A DNA stretch of 64,000 nucleotides, from positions 1-64,000 of the forward strand of contig CATOSU010000019.1 of the NCBI GenBank assembly GCA_951812615.1, read 5' to 3'. The notes below the pieces were generated by a model, which saw only the letters and a program-made list of their open reading frames with translations, ran no database searches and was not told the origin of the DNA. The stretch is from an uncultured Paracoccaceae bacterium (GTDB taxonomy: Bacteria > Pseudomonadota > Alphaproteobacteria > Rhodobacterales > Rhodobacteraceae). The translations under genes were made by a program, and so were the position numbers. Position 1 is the first letter of the stretch. Each line of letters starts with the position of its first letter. Shown here piece after piece: positions 8,986 through 17,348 of the stretch.

Positions 8986-10224
8986 ATGACCCGAGACCGC
9001 CTGCATTTCCTGCTCCTGAACATCGGGCATTTTCTGGATCACCTGTTCATGCTGATCTTTGCAACCGTGGCCGCGCTGGCGCTGACGCGGGAATGGGGCG
9101 TGAGTTACGCCGGGCTGCTGACCTATGCGACGCCCGGGTTTTTCGCCTTTGGCCTGTTTTCACTGCCGGCGGGCTGGCTGGCCGACCGCTGGAGCCGGGA
9201 CGGCATGATGGTGGTCTTCTTTCTCGGCATCGGCGTGATGTCGGTGGCGACGGGGCTGGCGCAGACACCGCTGCAGGTGGGAGCGGGGCTGTTCTTCATC
9301 GGTGTATTCGCGGCGATCTATCATCCCGTGGGGCTGGCCATCGTAACGATGAAATGGCGCAACACCGGCATGCGGCTGGCGGCGAACGGGGTCTGGGGCA
9401 ATCTGGGCGTGGCCAGCGCAGCGCTGATCACCGGCTTTCTGATCGACAATGGCGGCTGGCGGCTGGCCTTCATCCTGCCCGGTCTGGTGTCCTGCGCGGT
9501 CGGGTTGGCCTATCTGGCGCTGCAGCGGGGCGAGATTGCTGGCGACCACGCGGCCGGCAAGCCCGCCGCGGCACCGGTATCGGCATTGCCGGCAGAGTTC
9601 CGGCGCCTTCTGATCCGGGTGTCCGCCATCGTGTTTCTCACCACGGCGGTGTCTTCGATCATTTTTCAGTCCACCACCTTTGCGCTGCCCAAGATCTTCG
9701 ACGAACGGTTGCAGGGGCTCAGTGTGCAGATAGCGCTATGGGCCGATGGCAGCGGTGACGGGGCCACCTTCATCGGTTTGCTGGCGTTTCTGGTTTTTGC
9801 TGTCGCCTCGGTGGCGCAGCTGATCGTCGGCAGCATGCTGGACCGCTTTGGCGCGCGCCCGGTCTTCATGACCGTGGCGGCGATGCAGGTGCTGTTCTTT
9901 GCGGTCATGCCGGGGCTCGAGGACGGGATCGCCTTTGCCGTTGCGCTGGGTTTCATGCTGGGGGCCTTCGGGCAGATCCCGATCAACGATTACATGATCG
10001 GCAAAATGGCCAGCGGGGCGGCGCGGGCCCGCATCTACGGTATCCGCTACGTGGTGGCGTTTTCGGTGCTGGCGCTGACCCTGCCGCTGGTGGCGTTTGT
10101 CTATGACAACTGGGGGTTCGACATGCTGTTCCGCATCCTTGCGGGAGCCGCGCTGGTCATCCTCGGTGCGGTCTGCCTGCTGCCCGGGAAACTGCCCTCT
10201 GCCGGGACTGCGCCGGCCGGATAG
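8986..10224 (+). CDS. MFS transporter
   Basis: About 412 aa polytopic inner-membrane protein with roughly 12 hydrophobic segments. The MFS loop 2-3 signature appears as GWLADRWSRDGMM and its second-half counterpart as GSMLDRFGARPVF. A soluble central loop near residues 180-215 separates the two six-helix bundles. The start at ATG 8986 (MTRDRLHFLLLNIGHF) follows a CGGAAG site; the TTG at 8947 is less likely. The substrate cannot be read from the sequence. It ends against a double hairpin that fills the gap to the CoA ligase. Confidence 0.88.
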   Translation: MTRDRLHFLLLNIGHFLDHLFMLIFATVAALALTREWGVSYAGLLTYATPGFFAFGLFSLPAGWLADRWSRDGMMVVFFLGIGVMSVATGLAQTPLQVGAGLFFIGVFAAIYHPVGLAIVTMKWRNTGMRLAANGVWGNLGVASAALITGFLIDNGGWRLAFILPGLVSCAVGLAYLALQRGEIAGDHAAGKPAAAPVSALPAEFRRLLIRVSAIVFLTTAVSSIIFQSTTFALPKIFDERLQGLSVQIALWADGSGDGATFIGLLAFLVFAVASVAQLIVGSMLDRFGARPVFMTVAAMQVLFFAVMPGLEDGIAFAVALGFMLGAFGQIPINDYMIGKMASGAARARIYGIRYVVAFSVLALTLPLVAFVYDNWGFDMLFRILAGAALVILGAVCLLPGKLPSAGTAPAG

Positions 10225-10270
10225 GCGGGCAATTCATTGATGAATTGCCCGCGAATTGTTGACAATTCGC
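10225..10270. terminator. Double hairpin filling the gap between two convergent stop codons
   Basis: Hairpin 1 has 13-base perfect arms GCGGGCAATTCAT / ATGAATTGCCCGC around TG (10225-10252). Hairpin 2 has 9-base arms GCGAATTGT / ACAATTCGC around TG (10251-10270). Together they occupy exactly the 46 bases between the MFS stop (ends 10224) and the CoA-ligase stop (begins 10271). There is no T tract. It is probably a bidirectional transcript-end structure. A related array lies at 60504-60569. Confidence 0.75.
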
Positions 10271-11887
10271 CTACTGCCCGCGCAGCCGGAAGCGCTGGAT
10301 CTTCCCGGTCTGGGTTTTCGGCAGAGCGTCGGTGAATTTCACCGATCGCGGGTATTTGAACGGCGCGATCCGGTTCTTCACGAAATCCTGCAGCGCGACC
10401 ACCATTTCCCCCGATGGCGCGGCCCCGGACCGCAGCACCACATGGGCCTCGACAATCGCACCGCGTTCCTCGTCCGGGACGCCGATCACGGCGCATTCGG
10501 CCACGTCCTCATGCGCCAGCAGCGCGGCTTCGACCTCGGGGCCGGCGATGTTGTAGCCCGAGGAAATGATCATGTCGTCGGCCCGCGCGGCGAAATGCAG
10601 ATAGCCGTCCTCGTCCATGCTGAAGGCGTCCCCGGTTATGTTCCACCCGCCCTGCACATAATCCGCCTGCCGCGGATCGTTGAGGTACCGGCAGCCGGTC
10701 GGGCCACGCACGGCCAGTTTGCCGACCTCGCCGCGGGGCAGTTCGGCCCCATCCCCGCCGATGATCCGCGCCTCGTAGCCGGTGACGGGTTTGCCTGTGC
10801 AGGCCGGCTTGTGGTCGGAGAACCGGTTCGAGATGAAGATATGCAGCATTTCCGTGGACCCGATCCCGTCGAGCATCGGCTTGCCGGTCTTTTCCATCCA
10901 GTCGTGGTAGACCGGTGCGGGCAGAGTTTCGCCAGCCGAGACCGCCGCGCGCAGGCTGGAAAGATCCGCGCCTTCGTCCATCGCCTGCATCATCGCGCGA
11001 TAAGCGGTGGGCGCGGTGAAACAGACGGTGGCGCCGTATTTCTCTATGATTTCGATCAAGTTCGGGGGCGACGCGTTTTCAAGCAACACCGCGCAGGCCC
11101 CGAAGCGCAGCGGAAACACCGCCAGCCCGCCCAGCCCGAAGGTAAAGGCCAGGGGCGGCGAACCCACAAAAATATCCTCCGGCACCACGCCCAGAACCTC
11201 GCGCGCATAGCCGTCCGCGATCATCAGGATGTCGCGGTGGAAATGCATCGTGCCCTTGGGGACCCCCGTGGTGCCCGAGGTGAAACCCAGCAACGCCACA
11301 TCGTCGCGCCCGGTCTGCACGGCGTCATAGGTGACCGGCTTGTTCAGCGCGGCGCGGTCCAGTTCGGCATCGTGGTTGGCGGTGCCGTCAAAACCCACCA
11401 CCGTCTTCAGCGTGCGGCTGTCCTTGGCGCAGGTCACCATTTCATCCATCAGGCGCGTGTCGCACAAGCTGAGTGTCACCTCGGCCTTGTCGACAATCTT
11501 GGCCAGCTCCCCGGCGCGCAGCATCGGCATGGTATTGACCACCACCGCGCCGGCCTTGGTTGCGGCCAGCCAGCAGGCGACCATCGCCGGGTTGTTGGCC
11601 GAGCGGATCAGCACCCGGTTGCCCGGTTTCACGCCGTAATCCTCGACCAGCGCGGCGGCGAGGCGGTTGGTCCAGTCGGTCAGTTCCTTGTAGGTCCGCC
11701 GCCGCCCGTTGCCGATCAGGGCGGTGTGATCGCCAAACCCCTTGTCGACCATGCGGTCGGTCAGTTCGACGCCGACATTCATCCAGTCGGGATATTTCCA
11801 GCCCTGCAGCAGGAAATCCGGTTGCGCCGCGTCCGGCGGCAGGTTCTCGCGTGCGAAATGGTCGCTATGTCCGGTCGGTCCCAACAT
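10271..11887 (-). CDS. Aryl-CoA ligase (benzoate/2-aminobenzoate-CoA ligase family)
   Basis: 538 aa AMP-forming acyl-CoA synthetase. The P-loop GFTSGTTGVPKG spans about residues 201-212. The hinge/ARADDMIISSGYNI motif and the C-terminal catalytic Lys529 (PKTQTGKIQRF) are present. Family resemblance is to benzoate- and 2-aminobenzoate-CoA ligases. It activates an aromatic acid with ATP and CoA. It is the last gene of the leftward arm of the MarR-linked cluster (SDR, MarR, hydratase, acyl-CoA dehydrogenase, ligase), 3 bases after the dehydrogenase. Exact acid (benzoate, salicylate or anthranilate) is not determined. Confidence 0.88.
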   Translation of the reverse strand: MLGPTGHSDHFARENLPPDAAQPDFLLQGWKYPDWMNVGVELTDRMVDKGFGDHTALIGNGRRRTYKELTDWTNRLAAALVEDYGVKPGNRVLIRSANNPAMVACWLAATKAGAVVVNTMPMLRAGELAKIVDKAEVTLSLCDTRLMDEMVTCAKDSRTLKTVVGFDGTANHDAELDRAALNKPVTYDAVQTGRDDVALLGFTSGTTGVPKGTMHFHRDILMIADGYAREVLGVVPEDIFVGSPPLAFTFGLGGLAVFPLRFGACAVLLENASPPNLIEIIEKYGATVCFTAPTAYRAMMQAMDEGADLSSLRAAVSAGETLPAPVYHDWMEKTGKPMLDGIGSTEMLHIFISNRFSDHKPACTGKPVTGYEARIIGGDGAELPRGEVGKLAVRGPTGCRYLNDPRQADYVQGGWNITGDAFSMDEDGYLHFAARADDMIISSGYNIAGPEVEAALLAHEDVAECAVIGVPDEERGAIVEAHVVLRSGAAPSGEMVVALQDFVKNRIAPFKYPRSVKFTDALPKTQTGKIQRFRLRGQ

Positions 11888-11890
11888 GTC

Positions 11891-13021
11891 TCAACCTCCC
11901 ATGGCCTGACGGGCGATCACCACTTTCTGTACGTCGGATGCGCCCTCGTATATCCGCAGCGCCCGGATCTCCCGGTAGAGGCTCTCGACGACGCTGCCCT
12001 TGCGCACGCCATCGCCCCCGTGCAGCTGCACCGCTGCGTCGATCACCTGCTGCGCGGTCTCGGTCGCGTGCAGTTTGGCCATCGCCGCCTCTCGGCTCAC
12101 CCGCGGCGCGCCCATATCCTTGGTCCAGGCGGCGCGGTAGATCAGCAGGGCGCTGGCATCGACCCCCAGCGCCATGTCCGCGATATGGCCCTGCACCATC
12201 TGCAGATCGAACAGCGGTGCCCCGAACAATTCGCGTTCCTGCACCCGCGTCAGGCTTTCATCCAGCGCGCGCCGGGCGAAGCCCAGCGCCGCCGCGCCCA
12301 CGGTGGAGCGGAAGACGTCGAGCACCGACATCGCCACCCTGAACCCCGCGCCTGGCTCTGAGATCAGCGCGTTGCCCGGCAGCTTCATATCGGTGAATTC
12401 CAGCGTTGCCAGCGGGTGCGGCGCAATCACGTCCAGCCGCTCGGTCACCTTCAGCCCGGGCGTGTCCGCGGGCACCAGAAAGGCCGACAGCCCCTTGGCT
12501 CCCGGTGCTTCTCCGGTCCGGGCGAACAGCACGTAGACATCGGCGATCCCGCCGTTCGAAATCCAGGTTTTCGCCCCGTTCACCACGAAGCCGTTGCCGT
12601 CCTTCTCGGCCGTGGTCGATGTATTGGCCACGTCCGACCCGCTGCCCGGCTCGGTCAGGGCGAAGGCGGAAATCGCCTTGCCTGCCCGGGTCTTCTCCAG
12701 CCACGCCCGCTGCTTATCCGTCCCGAACAGCGACACCGCCCCCATACCCAGCCCCTGCATCGCAAAGGCAAAATCCGCCAGCCCGTCATGACGCGCCAGC
12801 GTTTCGCGGATCAGGCAGAGCGATCGCACATCCAGCGCGTCCCCGCCCGAATGCTGCAGGAACCCGGCCGCGCCCAGCGCCGCCACCAACCCCTTGCAGG
12901 CCGCGTCCACGTCGGAGTGATCCACCGGCAGATGCGCCGCGGCCCAGTCGTCCAGCTCGGCGGCCAGCGCCCGGTGCCGGTCTTCGAAGAATGGCCAGTT
13001 CAGAAACGTCCGGTCCGCCAT
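11891..13021 (-). CDS. Acyl-CoA dehydrogenase
   Basis: 376 aa FAD acyl-CoA dehydrogenase. Visible signatures are [36 protein letters not shown] and the C-terminal [20 protein letters not shown] with the likely catalytic Glu in VVES. It oxidises an acyl-CoA to the 2,3-enoyl-CoA. ATG 13021 follows a GGGGGATGAC site. It sits between the hydratase and the ligase in the leftward operon, where related enzymes process the alicyclic CoA thioester made after aryl-CoA reduction or hydroxylation. Confidence 0.88.
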   Translation of the reverse strand: MADRTFLNWPFFEDRHRALAAELDDWAAAHLPVDHSDVDAACKGLVAALGAAGFLQHSGGDALDVRSLCLIRETLARHDGLADFAFAMQGLGMGAVSLFGTDKQRAWLEKTRAGKAISAFALTEPGSGSDVANTSTTAEKDGNGFVVNGAKTWISNGGIADVYVLFARTGEAPGAKGLSAFLVPADTPGLKVTERLDVIAPHPLATLEFTDMKLPGNALISEPGAGFRVAMSVLDVFRSTVGAAALGFARRALDESLTRVQERELFGAPLFDLQMVQGHIADMALGVDASALLIYRAAWTKDMGAPRVSREAAMAKLHATETAQQVIDAAVQLHGGDGVRKGSVVESLYREIRALRIYEGASDVQKVVIARQAMGG

Positions 13022-13069
13022 GTCATCCCCCGTTCTTCATCTTTGTTCAAATACTCCCGCCGGAGGCGC

Positions 13070-13090
13070 CGATTTTTCGGAGAAAAATCG
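13070..13090. repeat. Short palindromic repeat, GATTTTTCGGAGAAAAATC family, copy 2
   Basis: Perfect 9-base arms CGATTTTTC / GAAAAATCG around GGA, with a 19-base core identical to 2383-2401. It lies in the 89-base gap between the hydratase stop and the acyl-CoA dehydrogenase start of the leftward operon, after an AAATACTCCCGCCGGAGGC stretch. The intercistronic place suggests a transcript-processing or stability element as well as a dispersed repeat. Confidence 0.7.
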
Positions 13091-13110
13091 TTCTTCCGCC
13101 CGACAGGTGC

Positions 13111-13923
13111 TCAGTTGCCTTCGAACGCGGGCCGTTCCTTGGCCACGAAGGCATGATAGGCGCGTTCGAAATCCTGCGTCTGCATGCAGATCGCCTGCGC
13201 CTGTGCCTCGGCCTCGATCGCCTGGTCCAGCGTCATGTTCCATTCCTGGTTCAGCTGCGTCTTGGTGATGCCGTTGGCAAAGGTCGGCCCGGCGACAATG
13301 CGTTCGGCCATCTTCCGCGCCGCCGCGTCCAGCGCGTCCGCATCATGCAGCGCGTTCCAGTAGCCCCAGTCCAGGCCTTCCTCGGCGTTCATCGCCCGCC
13401 CGGTATAGAGCAGCTCCGCTGCGCGCCCCTGTCCGATGATCCGCGGCAGCATGGCACAGGCGCCCATGTCACAGCCCGCCAGACCCACCTTGTTGAACAG
13501 AAACGCACATTTTGCCGCCGGCGTGGCCAGCCGCAGATCCGAGGCCATGGTGATGATCGCGCCGGCGCCCACCGCTACGCCATCAACGGCAGAAATCACC
13601 GGCTTGCCACAATGCAGCATCGCCTTGACCAGATCGCCGGTCATGCGGGTGAATTTCAGCAGGTCCTTCATGTCCATCGCCACCAGCGGTCCGATGATGT
13701 CATGCACGTCGCCGCCCGAGGAGAAATTGCCGCCGTTGGAGGCGAAGATCACCGCGTGGATGTCGTCGGCATAGACCAGCGCACGGAACGTGTCGCGCAG
13801 TTCGGCATAGCTGTCGACGGTCAGCGGGTTCTTGCGGTCGGGCCGGTTCAGGCGGATCGTGGCGATGCCGTCCGCTGCCTCCCAGATGAAATGTTCCGGC
13901 TGATGCCCTGCCATCTCGGTCAT
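13111..13923 (-). CDS. Enoyl-CoA hydratase family protein
   Basis: 270 aa crotonase. The CoA-binding/oxyanion segments are [13 protein letters not shown] and [23 protein letters not shown] 13923 overlaps the MarR stop by 4 bases (ATGA), so the two are coupled. In related aryl-CoA clusters this family acts on a ring-derived enoyl-CoA; here it probably hydrates the product of the acyl-CoA dehydrogenase next to it. Substrate not proven. Confidence 0.87.
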   Translation of the reverse strand: MTEMAGHQPEHFIWEAADGIATIRLNRPDRKNPLTVDSYAELRDTFRALVYADDIHAVIFASNGGNFSSGGDVHDIIGPLVAMDMKDLLKFTRMTGDLVKAMLHCGKPVISAVDGVAVGAGAIITMASDLRLATPAAKCAFLFNKVGLAGCDMGACAMLPRIIGQGRAAELLYTGRAMNAEEGLDWGYWNALHDADALDAAARKMAERIVAGPTFANGITKTQLNQEWNMTLDQAIEAEAQAQAICMQTQDFERAYHAFVAKERPAFEGN

Positions 13924-14381
13924 GTCTGATCCTCTTCCAGTCGTGTCAGCAGCGACAAAAGCTGGTCCAGTTCTGCCGCGTCATAGGTTTCCAGCAGGTC
14001 ATCGACCCAGGTTTCGTGTTCAGCCGCCATGTCGGCAAAGCGGTCGATCCCGTCGCGGGTCAGCCGCACCCGCAAGGCGCGCCGGTCGCCATCGACGCTG
14101 ATCCTTTCGACCAGCCCCTCGGCTTCCAGCCGGTCGACGATGCCGGTCACATTGCCGTTCGATACCATCAGCTTGGCGCTGAGATCGCTCATCCGCAGCC
14201 CGTCGCGGTACCGGTCCAGCGCCGACAGCACATCGAACCGGGGCAGGGTGCAGCCATGCGCCAGCCGCATGTTTTCGCGCAGCCGGTTTTCCACCGACCG
14301 GTGTGCCCGCAACAGGCGCAGCCAGACGCGCAGCCGCTGTTTCGACAGCGGTTCGGCCGGCTGCGGGGCGGGGGCGTTCAT
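13920..14381 (-). CDS. MarR-family transcriptional regulator
   Basis: 153 aa winged-helix regulator. The DNA-binding core is visible in [46 protein letters not shown], given here as [15 protein letters not shown] then the wing [12 protein letters not shown]. Start ATG 14381 overlaps the SDR stop by 4 bases. MarR proteins in aromatic-acid clusters usually repress until an aryl-CoA binds. The likely target is the palindrome at 15180-15209 in the divergent promoter of this cluster, so the gene would be autoregulated together with both arms. Confidence 0.88.
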   Translation of the reverse strand: MNAPAPQPAEPLSKQRLRVWLRLLRAHRSVENRLRENMRLAHGCTLPRFDVLSALDRYRDGLRMSDLSAKLMVSNGNVTGIVDRLEAEGLVERISVDGDRRALRVRLTRDGIDRFADMAAEHETWVDDLLETYDAAELDQLLSLLTRLEEDQT

Positions 14382-15127
14382 ACCTCGCCCCCCGCGATGG
14401 CGATGGTCTGACCGGTGATGCCGCCCGAGGCCGGGCCGCACAGCCACAGCGCGGCCTGCACCACCTCGTCCGGCTGGATCAGCCGGTTCTGCGGGTTCAT
14501 CCGTTCAAGATTGCCGCGGGCGTCTTCGGCGCTCATGCCGGTCTTCTCGACGATGTTTGCAATGCTGCGGTCGGTCATTTCCGTGTCCAGAAAACCGGGG
14601 CACAGCGCGTTGACGGTCAGCCCCTTGCGCACGTATTCCAGCGCCGCCGCCCGGACCAGCCCGACAACCCCGTGCTTGGCCGCGGCATAGGCCGAAACGT
14701 AAGGGTAGCCCTTGAGCCCGGCGGTCGAGGCCACGGCGATCAGCCGGCCCCAGTCGCGCCCCCGCATGCGATGTGCCGCTTCGCGGAAGGTGTAGAACAC
14801 GCCGGTCAAGTTCACGCCGATCATCGCGTGCCACATGTCCGACGACGTGTGCGACAGCGGTGCGCTGTCGGATGCGCCGGCATTGGCGATGACGATGTCG
14901 GGCGTGCCGGCAAAATCATACATGGCCGCGACCGAGGTTTCGTCGGTGACATCGACCTCGACCGCCCGTATCGCGGGATTGTCGCCGGCGACGGCTTCGA
15001 GCGTTGCCGCGGTGCGCCCGGCGATCCAGACTGTCGCGCCGGCATCGGCAAACCCGCGCGCCAGCGCGGCGCCCAACCCGGTTCCGCCCCCGGTGATCAA
15101 TACGGTCTTGTTGCTGAGTTCGGCCAT
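14378..15127 (-). CDS. SDR-family oxidoreductase (3-hydroxyacyl-CoA dehydrogenase-like)
   Basis: 249 aa classical SDR with TGGGTGLG near residues 13-20, NAG in VIANAGAS, catalytic YAAAKHG and a C-terminal [18 protein letters not shown] 15127 is chosen over the GTG six codons upstream, because a GGGAG site lies 11 bases before it. First gene of the leftward arm. It probably oxidises the 3-hydroxyacyl-CoA or alicyclic alcohol formed by the neighbouring hydratase. Confidence 0.85.
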   Translation of the reverse strand: MAELSNKTVLITGGGTGLGAALARGFADAGATVWIAGRTAATLEAVAGDNPAIRAVEVDVTDETSVAAMYDFAGTPDIVIANAGASDSAPLSHTSSDMWHAMIGVNLTGVFYTFREAAHRMRGRDWGRLIAVASTAGLKGYPYVSAYAAAKHGVVGLVRAAALEYVRKGLTVNALCPGFLDTEMTDRSIANIVEKTGMSAEDARGNLERMNPQNRLIQPDEVVQAALWLCGPASGGITGQTIAIAGGEV

Positions 15128-15179
15128 GCCGCCATCTCCCGCCACGGTCTCGGGCAGAGGGTGTCAGCAGATCGGATTC

Positions 15180-15209
15180 ATTTCAAGTATAAAATTTCAG
15201 ACTTGAAAT
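15180..15209. promoter_or_regulatory. Likely MarR operator in the divergent promoter
   Basis: Perfect 9-base inverted repeat ATTTCAAGT ... ACTTGAAAT with a 12-base AT-rich spacer, in the 130-base gap between the leftward SDR/MarR arm and the rightward RidA arm. It is the only long dyad there, and the cluster encodes a MarR regulator. Function is inferred from position and symmetry. Confidence 0.65.
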
Positions 15210-15257
15210 TGTTTGCCCGAGCGGGAACACTTCGACAAACCGTTCGGAGGATTTCAC

Positions 15258-15659
15258 ATGCCCGCCATTTCCGTTCACCCCGAAGGCTGGACGCCCGCCA
15301 AGGGCTATGCCAACGGCATGGTCGCCGAAGGCCGGGTCCTGTTTGTCGGCGGCCAGATCGGCTGGACCGCGCAGCAGGTGTTCGAAACGCATGACTTCAT
15401 CGGCCAGATGACGCAGGCGCTGCAGAACATCTGCGACGTGGTGCAGGCCGCCGGCGGCACGCCCGAGGATATCGTCCGCCTGACATGGTATGTCACCGAC
15501 AAGGCCGAATACCTGCGCCGGCAACGCGAGGTGGGCGAGGCCTATCGCTCGGTCATGGGGTATCATTTCCCGGCGATGACCATGGTTGTCGTAAGCGCCC
15601 TTGTCGAAGACGAAGCGATGGTGGAGATTGAAGCCACTGCGGTTCTGCCGCAGGCGTGA
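15258..15659 (+). CDS. RidA-family protein (enamine/imine deaminase)
   Basis: 133 aa Rid/YjgF fold. The family pattern includes LFVGGQIGWTAQQ, DIVRLTWYVTDKAEYL and the C-terminal VEDEAMVEIEATAVL. ATG 15258 has a GGAGG site 7 bases upstream. RidA proteins hydrolyse reactive enamines and imines to ketones and ammonia. In a cluster whose ligase resembles 2-aminobenzoate-CoA ligases, an imine deaminase would release the ring amino group. The catalytic Arg typical of the RidA subgroup was not verified. First gene of the rightward arm. Confidence 0.87.
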   Translation: MPAISVHPEGWTPAKGYANGMVAEGRVLFVGGQIGWTAQQVFETHDFIGQMTQALQNICDVVQAAGGTPEDIVRLTWYVTDKAEYLRRQREVGEAYRSVMGYHFPAMTMVVVSALVEDEAMVEIEATAVLPQA

Positions 15660-15674
15660 TCGTGGAGGGAAAAG

Positions 15675-16796
15675 ATGGCCGGCGAAGCGAGGTTCGATGA
15701 CAACGTGATCGGAAGGGCCAATGTCGAAGACACGCCCGAACTGCTCACCTATTATGACGATCTGAAGAAAAAGGGCACCGGGGCGTTGTGGACCGTGGCC
15801 AACAAGATCGAGCCCTGGGAACCGGTCAGCCAGTCCGTGCCGATGATATGGCGCTACGCCGATCTGCGCGACGATGTCCTGCGCTCGCTTGATCTCGTGA
15901 CCCCGGAAAAAGCCGGGCGCAGGGTGGTTTATCTCGACAACCCGGGGCGGTCCGACGTGGCCGCGGCGGTGGGCTGGATCTATGCCGGGCTGCAGGTGAT
16001 GAACCCCGGCGAAAACGCGACGGCGCATCGCCATTCCGCCAGCGCGATCCGGTTCATCATGGAGGGGCAGGGCGCCTATACCGTTGTCGACGGCCACAAG
16101 ATGACGCTGGGCGCCAACGATTTCGTGCTGACCCCGAACGGCACATGGCACGAGCACGCGGTCGAGCCTGACGGTTCAGTCTGTATCTGGCAGGACGGGC
16201 TGGACATCCCGTTCGTCAACGCCATGGAGGCCAATTTCTTCGAAGTGCATCCGGATCTGAGCGAGCCGGTGGCATTCCCGGTCGACGACATGACCAAAAC
16301 CTGGGGCAATCCGGGGCTGACACCGGGCGGCGGCGACTGGAACAAGGGGTATTCCCCGCTTTTCAAATATGAATGGCATCGCACCTACGACGCGCTGCAG
16401 TCCTATGCCGCCGCCAGCGACGGATCGCCTTTTGACGGTATCCTGATGGAATACGTGAACCCGGTGACCAACGGGCCGGTCATGCAGACGCTTGGCGCGT
16501 CGATGCAGATGCTGCGTCCGGGCGAGAAAACAAAGGCGCATCGTCATACCGGCAGCTATCTCTACCAGGTGTGCCTGGGATCGGGGCATTCAGTGATCAA
16601 CGGGCATCGGTTCGACTGGACCGAACGGGACATATTCTGTGTCCCGTCCTGGGCCTGGCACGAACATGCAAACGCGTCCGACAGCGATGAGGCCTGCCTG
16701 TTCTGTCTGAACGATCTGCCGGTGATGCGCGCATTGGGCCTCTATCGCGAGGAAGCCCTTGGCGATAATGGTGGCCATCAGCCTGTTTCAGCATAA
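15675..16796 (+). CDS. Gentisate 1,2-dioxygenase-like bicupin
   Basis: 373 aa protein of two cupin domains. The iron-ligand motifs are GENATAHRHSASAIRFIMEG in the N-terminal half and GEKTKAHRHTGSYLYQVCLG in the C-terminal half, each with a later His (GTWHEH, WAWHEH). The layout matches gentisate and salicylate 1,2-dioxygenases, Fe(II) enzymes that open the ring of a hydroxylated aromatic acid. It starts 15 bases after RidA with a GGAGGGAAAAG site. With the downstream thioesterase it fits release and cleavage of gentisate or an aminated analogue. Confidence 0.82.
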   Translation: MAGEARFDDNVIGRANVEDTPELLTYYDDLKKKGTGALWTVANKIEPWEPVSQSVPMIWRYADLRDDVLRSLDLVTPEKAGRRVVYLDNPGRSDVAAAVGWIYAGLQVMNPGENATAHRHSASAIRFIMEGQGAYTVVDGHKMTLGANDFVLTPNGTWHEHAVEPDGSVCIWQDGLDIPFVNAMEANFFEVHPDLSEPVAFPVDDMTKTWGNPGLTPGGGDWNKGYSPLFKYEWHRTYDALQSYAAASDGSPFDGILMEYVNPVTNGPVMQTLGASMQMLRPGEKTKAHRHTGSYLYQVCLGSGHSVINGHRFDWTERDIFCVPSWAWHEHANASDSDEACLFCLNDLPVMRALGLYREEALGDNGGHQPVSA

Positions 16797-16842
16797 TCGA
16801 CCCGCACAAGGGCGCAGAGGTCTGTTTTAGGAAGTTTTTTGA

Positions 16843-17250
16843 ATGGCAGATTTCAAACTGGATGTTCCGGTCAGTTTTGGCCACTGCGATCCTGCCGGGA
16901 TCGTTTTTTATCCGAATTATTACAGATGGTTTGACCGCTGCTTTCACAGCTTTCTGCGTGAGCGCGCCGGGGGGCATCGCCTGATCTGTGAGAAGCTGAG
17001 CGCCAAGGGCACCGGGCTGATCGACAGCGGCGCGAAGTTTCCGGCGCCGGCGACCGAGGGCGACGTGATCCGGCTGGAAATGACACTGGCGGATTGGGGA
17101 TCGCGGACCCTGCGGGTGGAATACACGGGCTATGTCGGCGACCGCCGGGTGGTATCCGGGTTCGAACTGCGTGGTCTGTTCCTGATGGACGAGGCCGGGC
17201 GCATGCGGGCCGGGGCGCTGGCGCCGCTGCGCGAACTGCTCCGGCTCTGA
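16843..17250 (+). CDS. Acyl-CoA thioesterase (4-hydroxybenzoyl-CoA thioesterase family)
   Basis: 135 aa hot-dog-fold protein. The N-terminal signature GHCDPAGIVFYPNYYRWFD carries the catalytic Asp16 (Asp17 of the Pseudomonas enzyme). It hydrolyses an aryl-CoA to the free acid and CoA. Within this cluster it would free gentisate from gentisyl-CoA for the dioxygenase encoded 46 bases upstream. ATG 16843 is preceded by a TAGGAAG site. Confidence 0.88.
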   Translation: MADFKLDVPVSFGHCDPAGIVFYPNYYRWFDRCFHSFLRERAGGHRLICEKLSAKGTGLIDSGAKFPAPATEGDVIRLEMTLADWGSRTLRVEYTGYVGDRRVVSGFELRGLFLMDEAGRMRAGALAPLRELLRL

Positions 17251-17348
17251 ACGGCACCGCCCGGCATCAGGCAGGCGGCCGCGCGTCTTGTGGTGGCGCG
17301 CCGCCGGATTACATAGTTCGTCACACCGCCGGATCGGGGACCGACACG

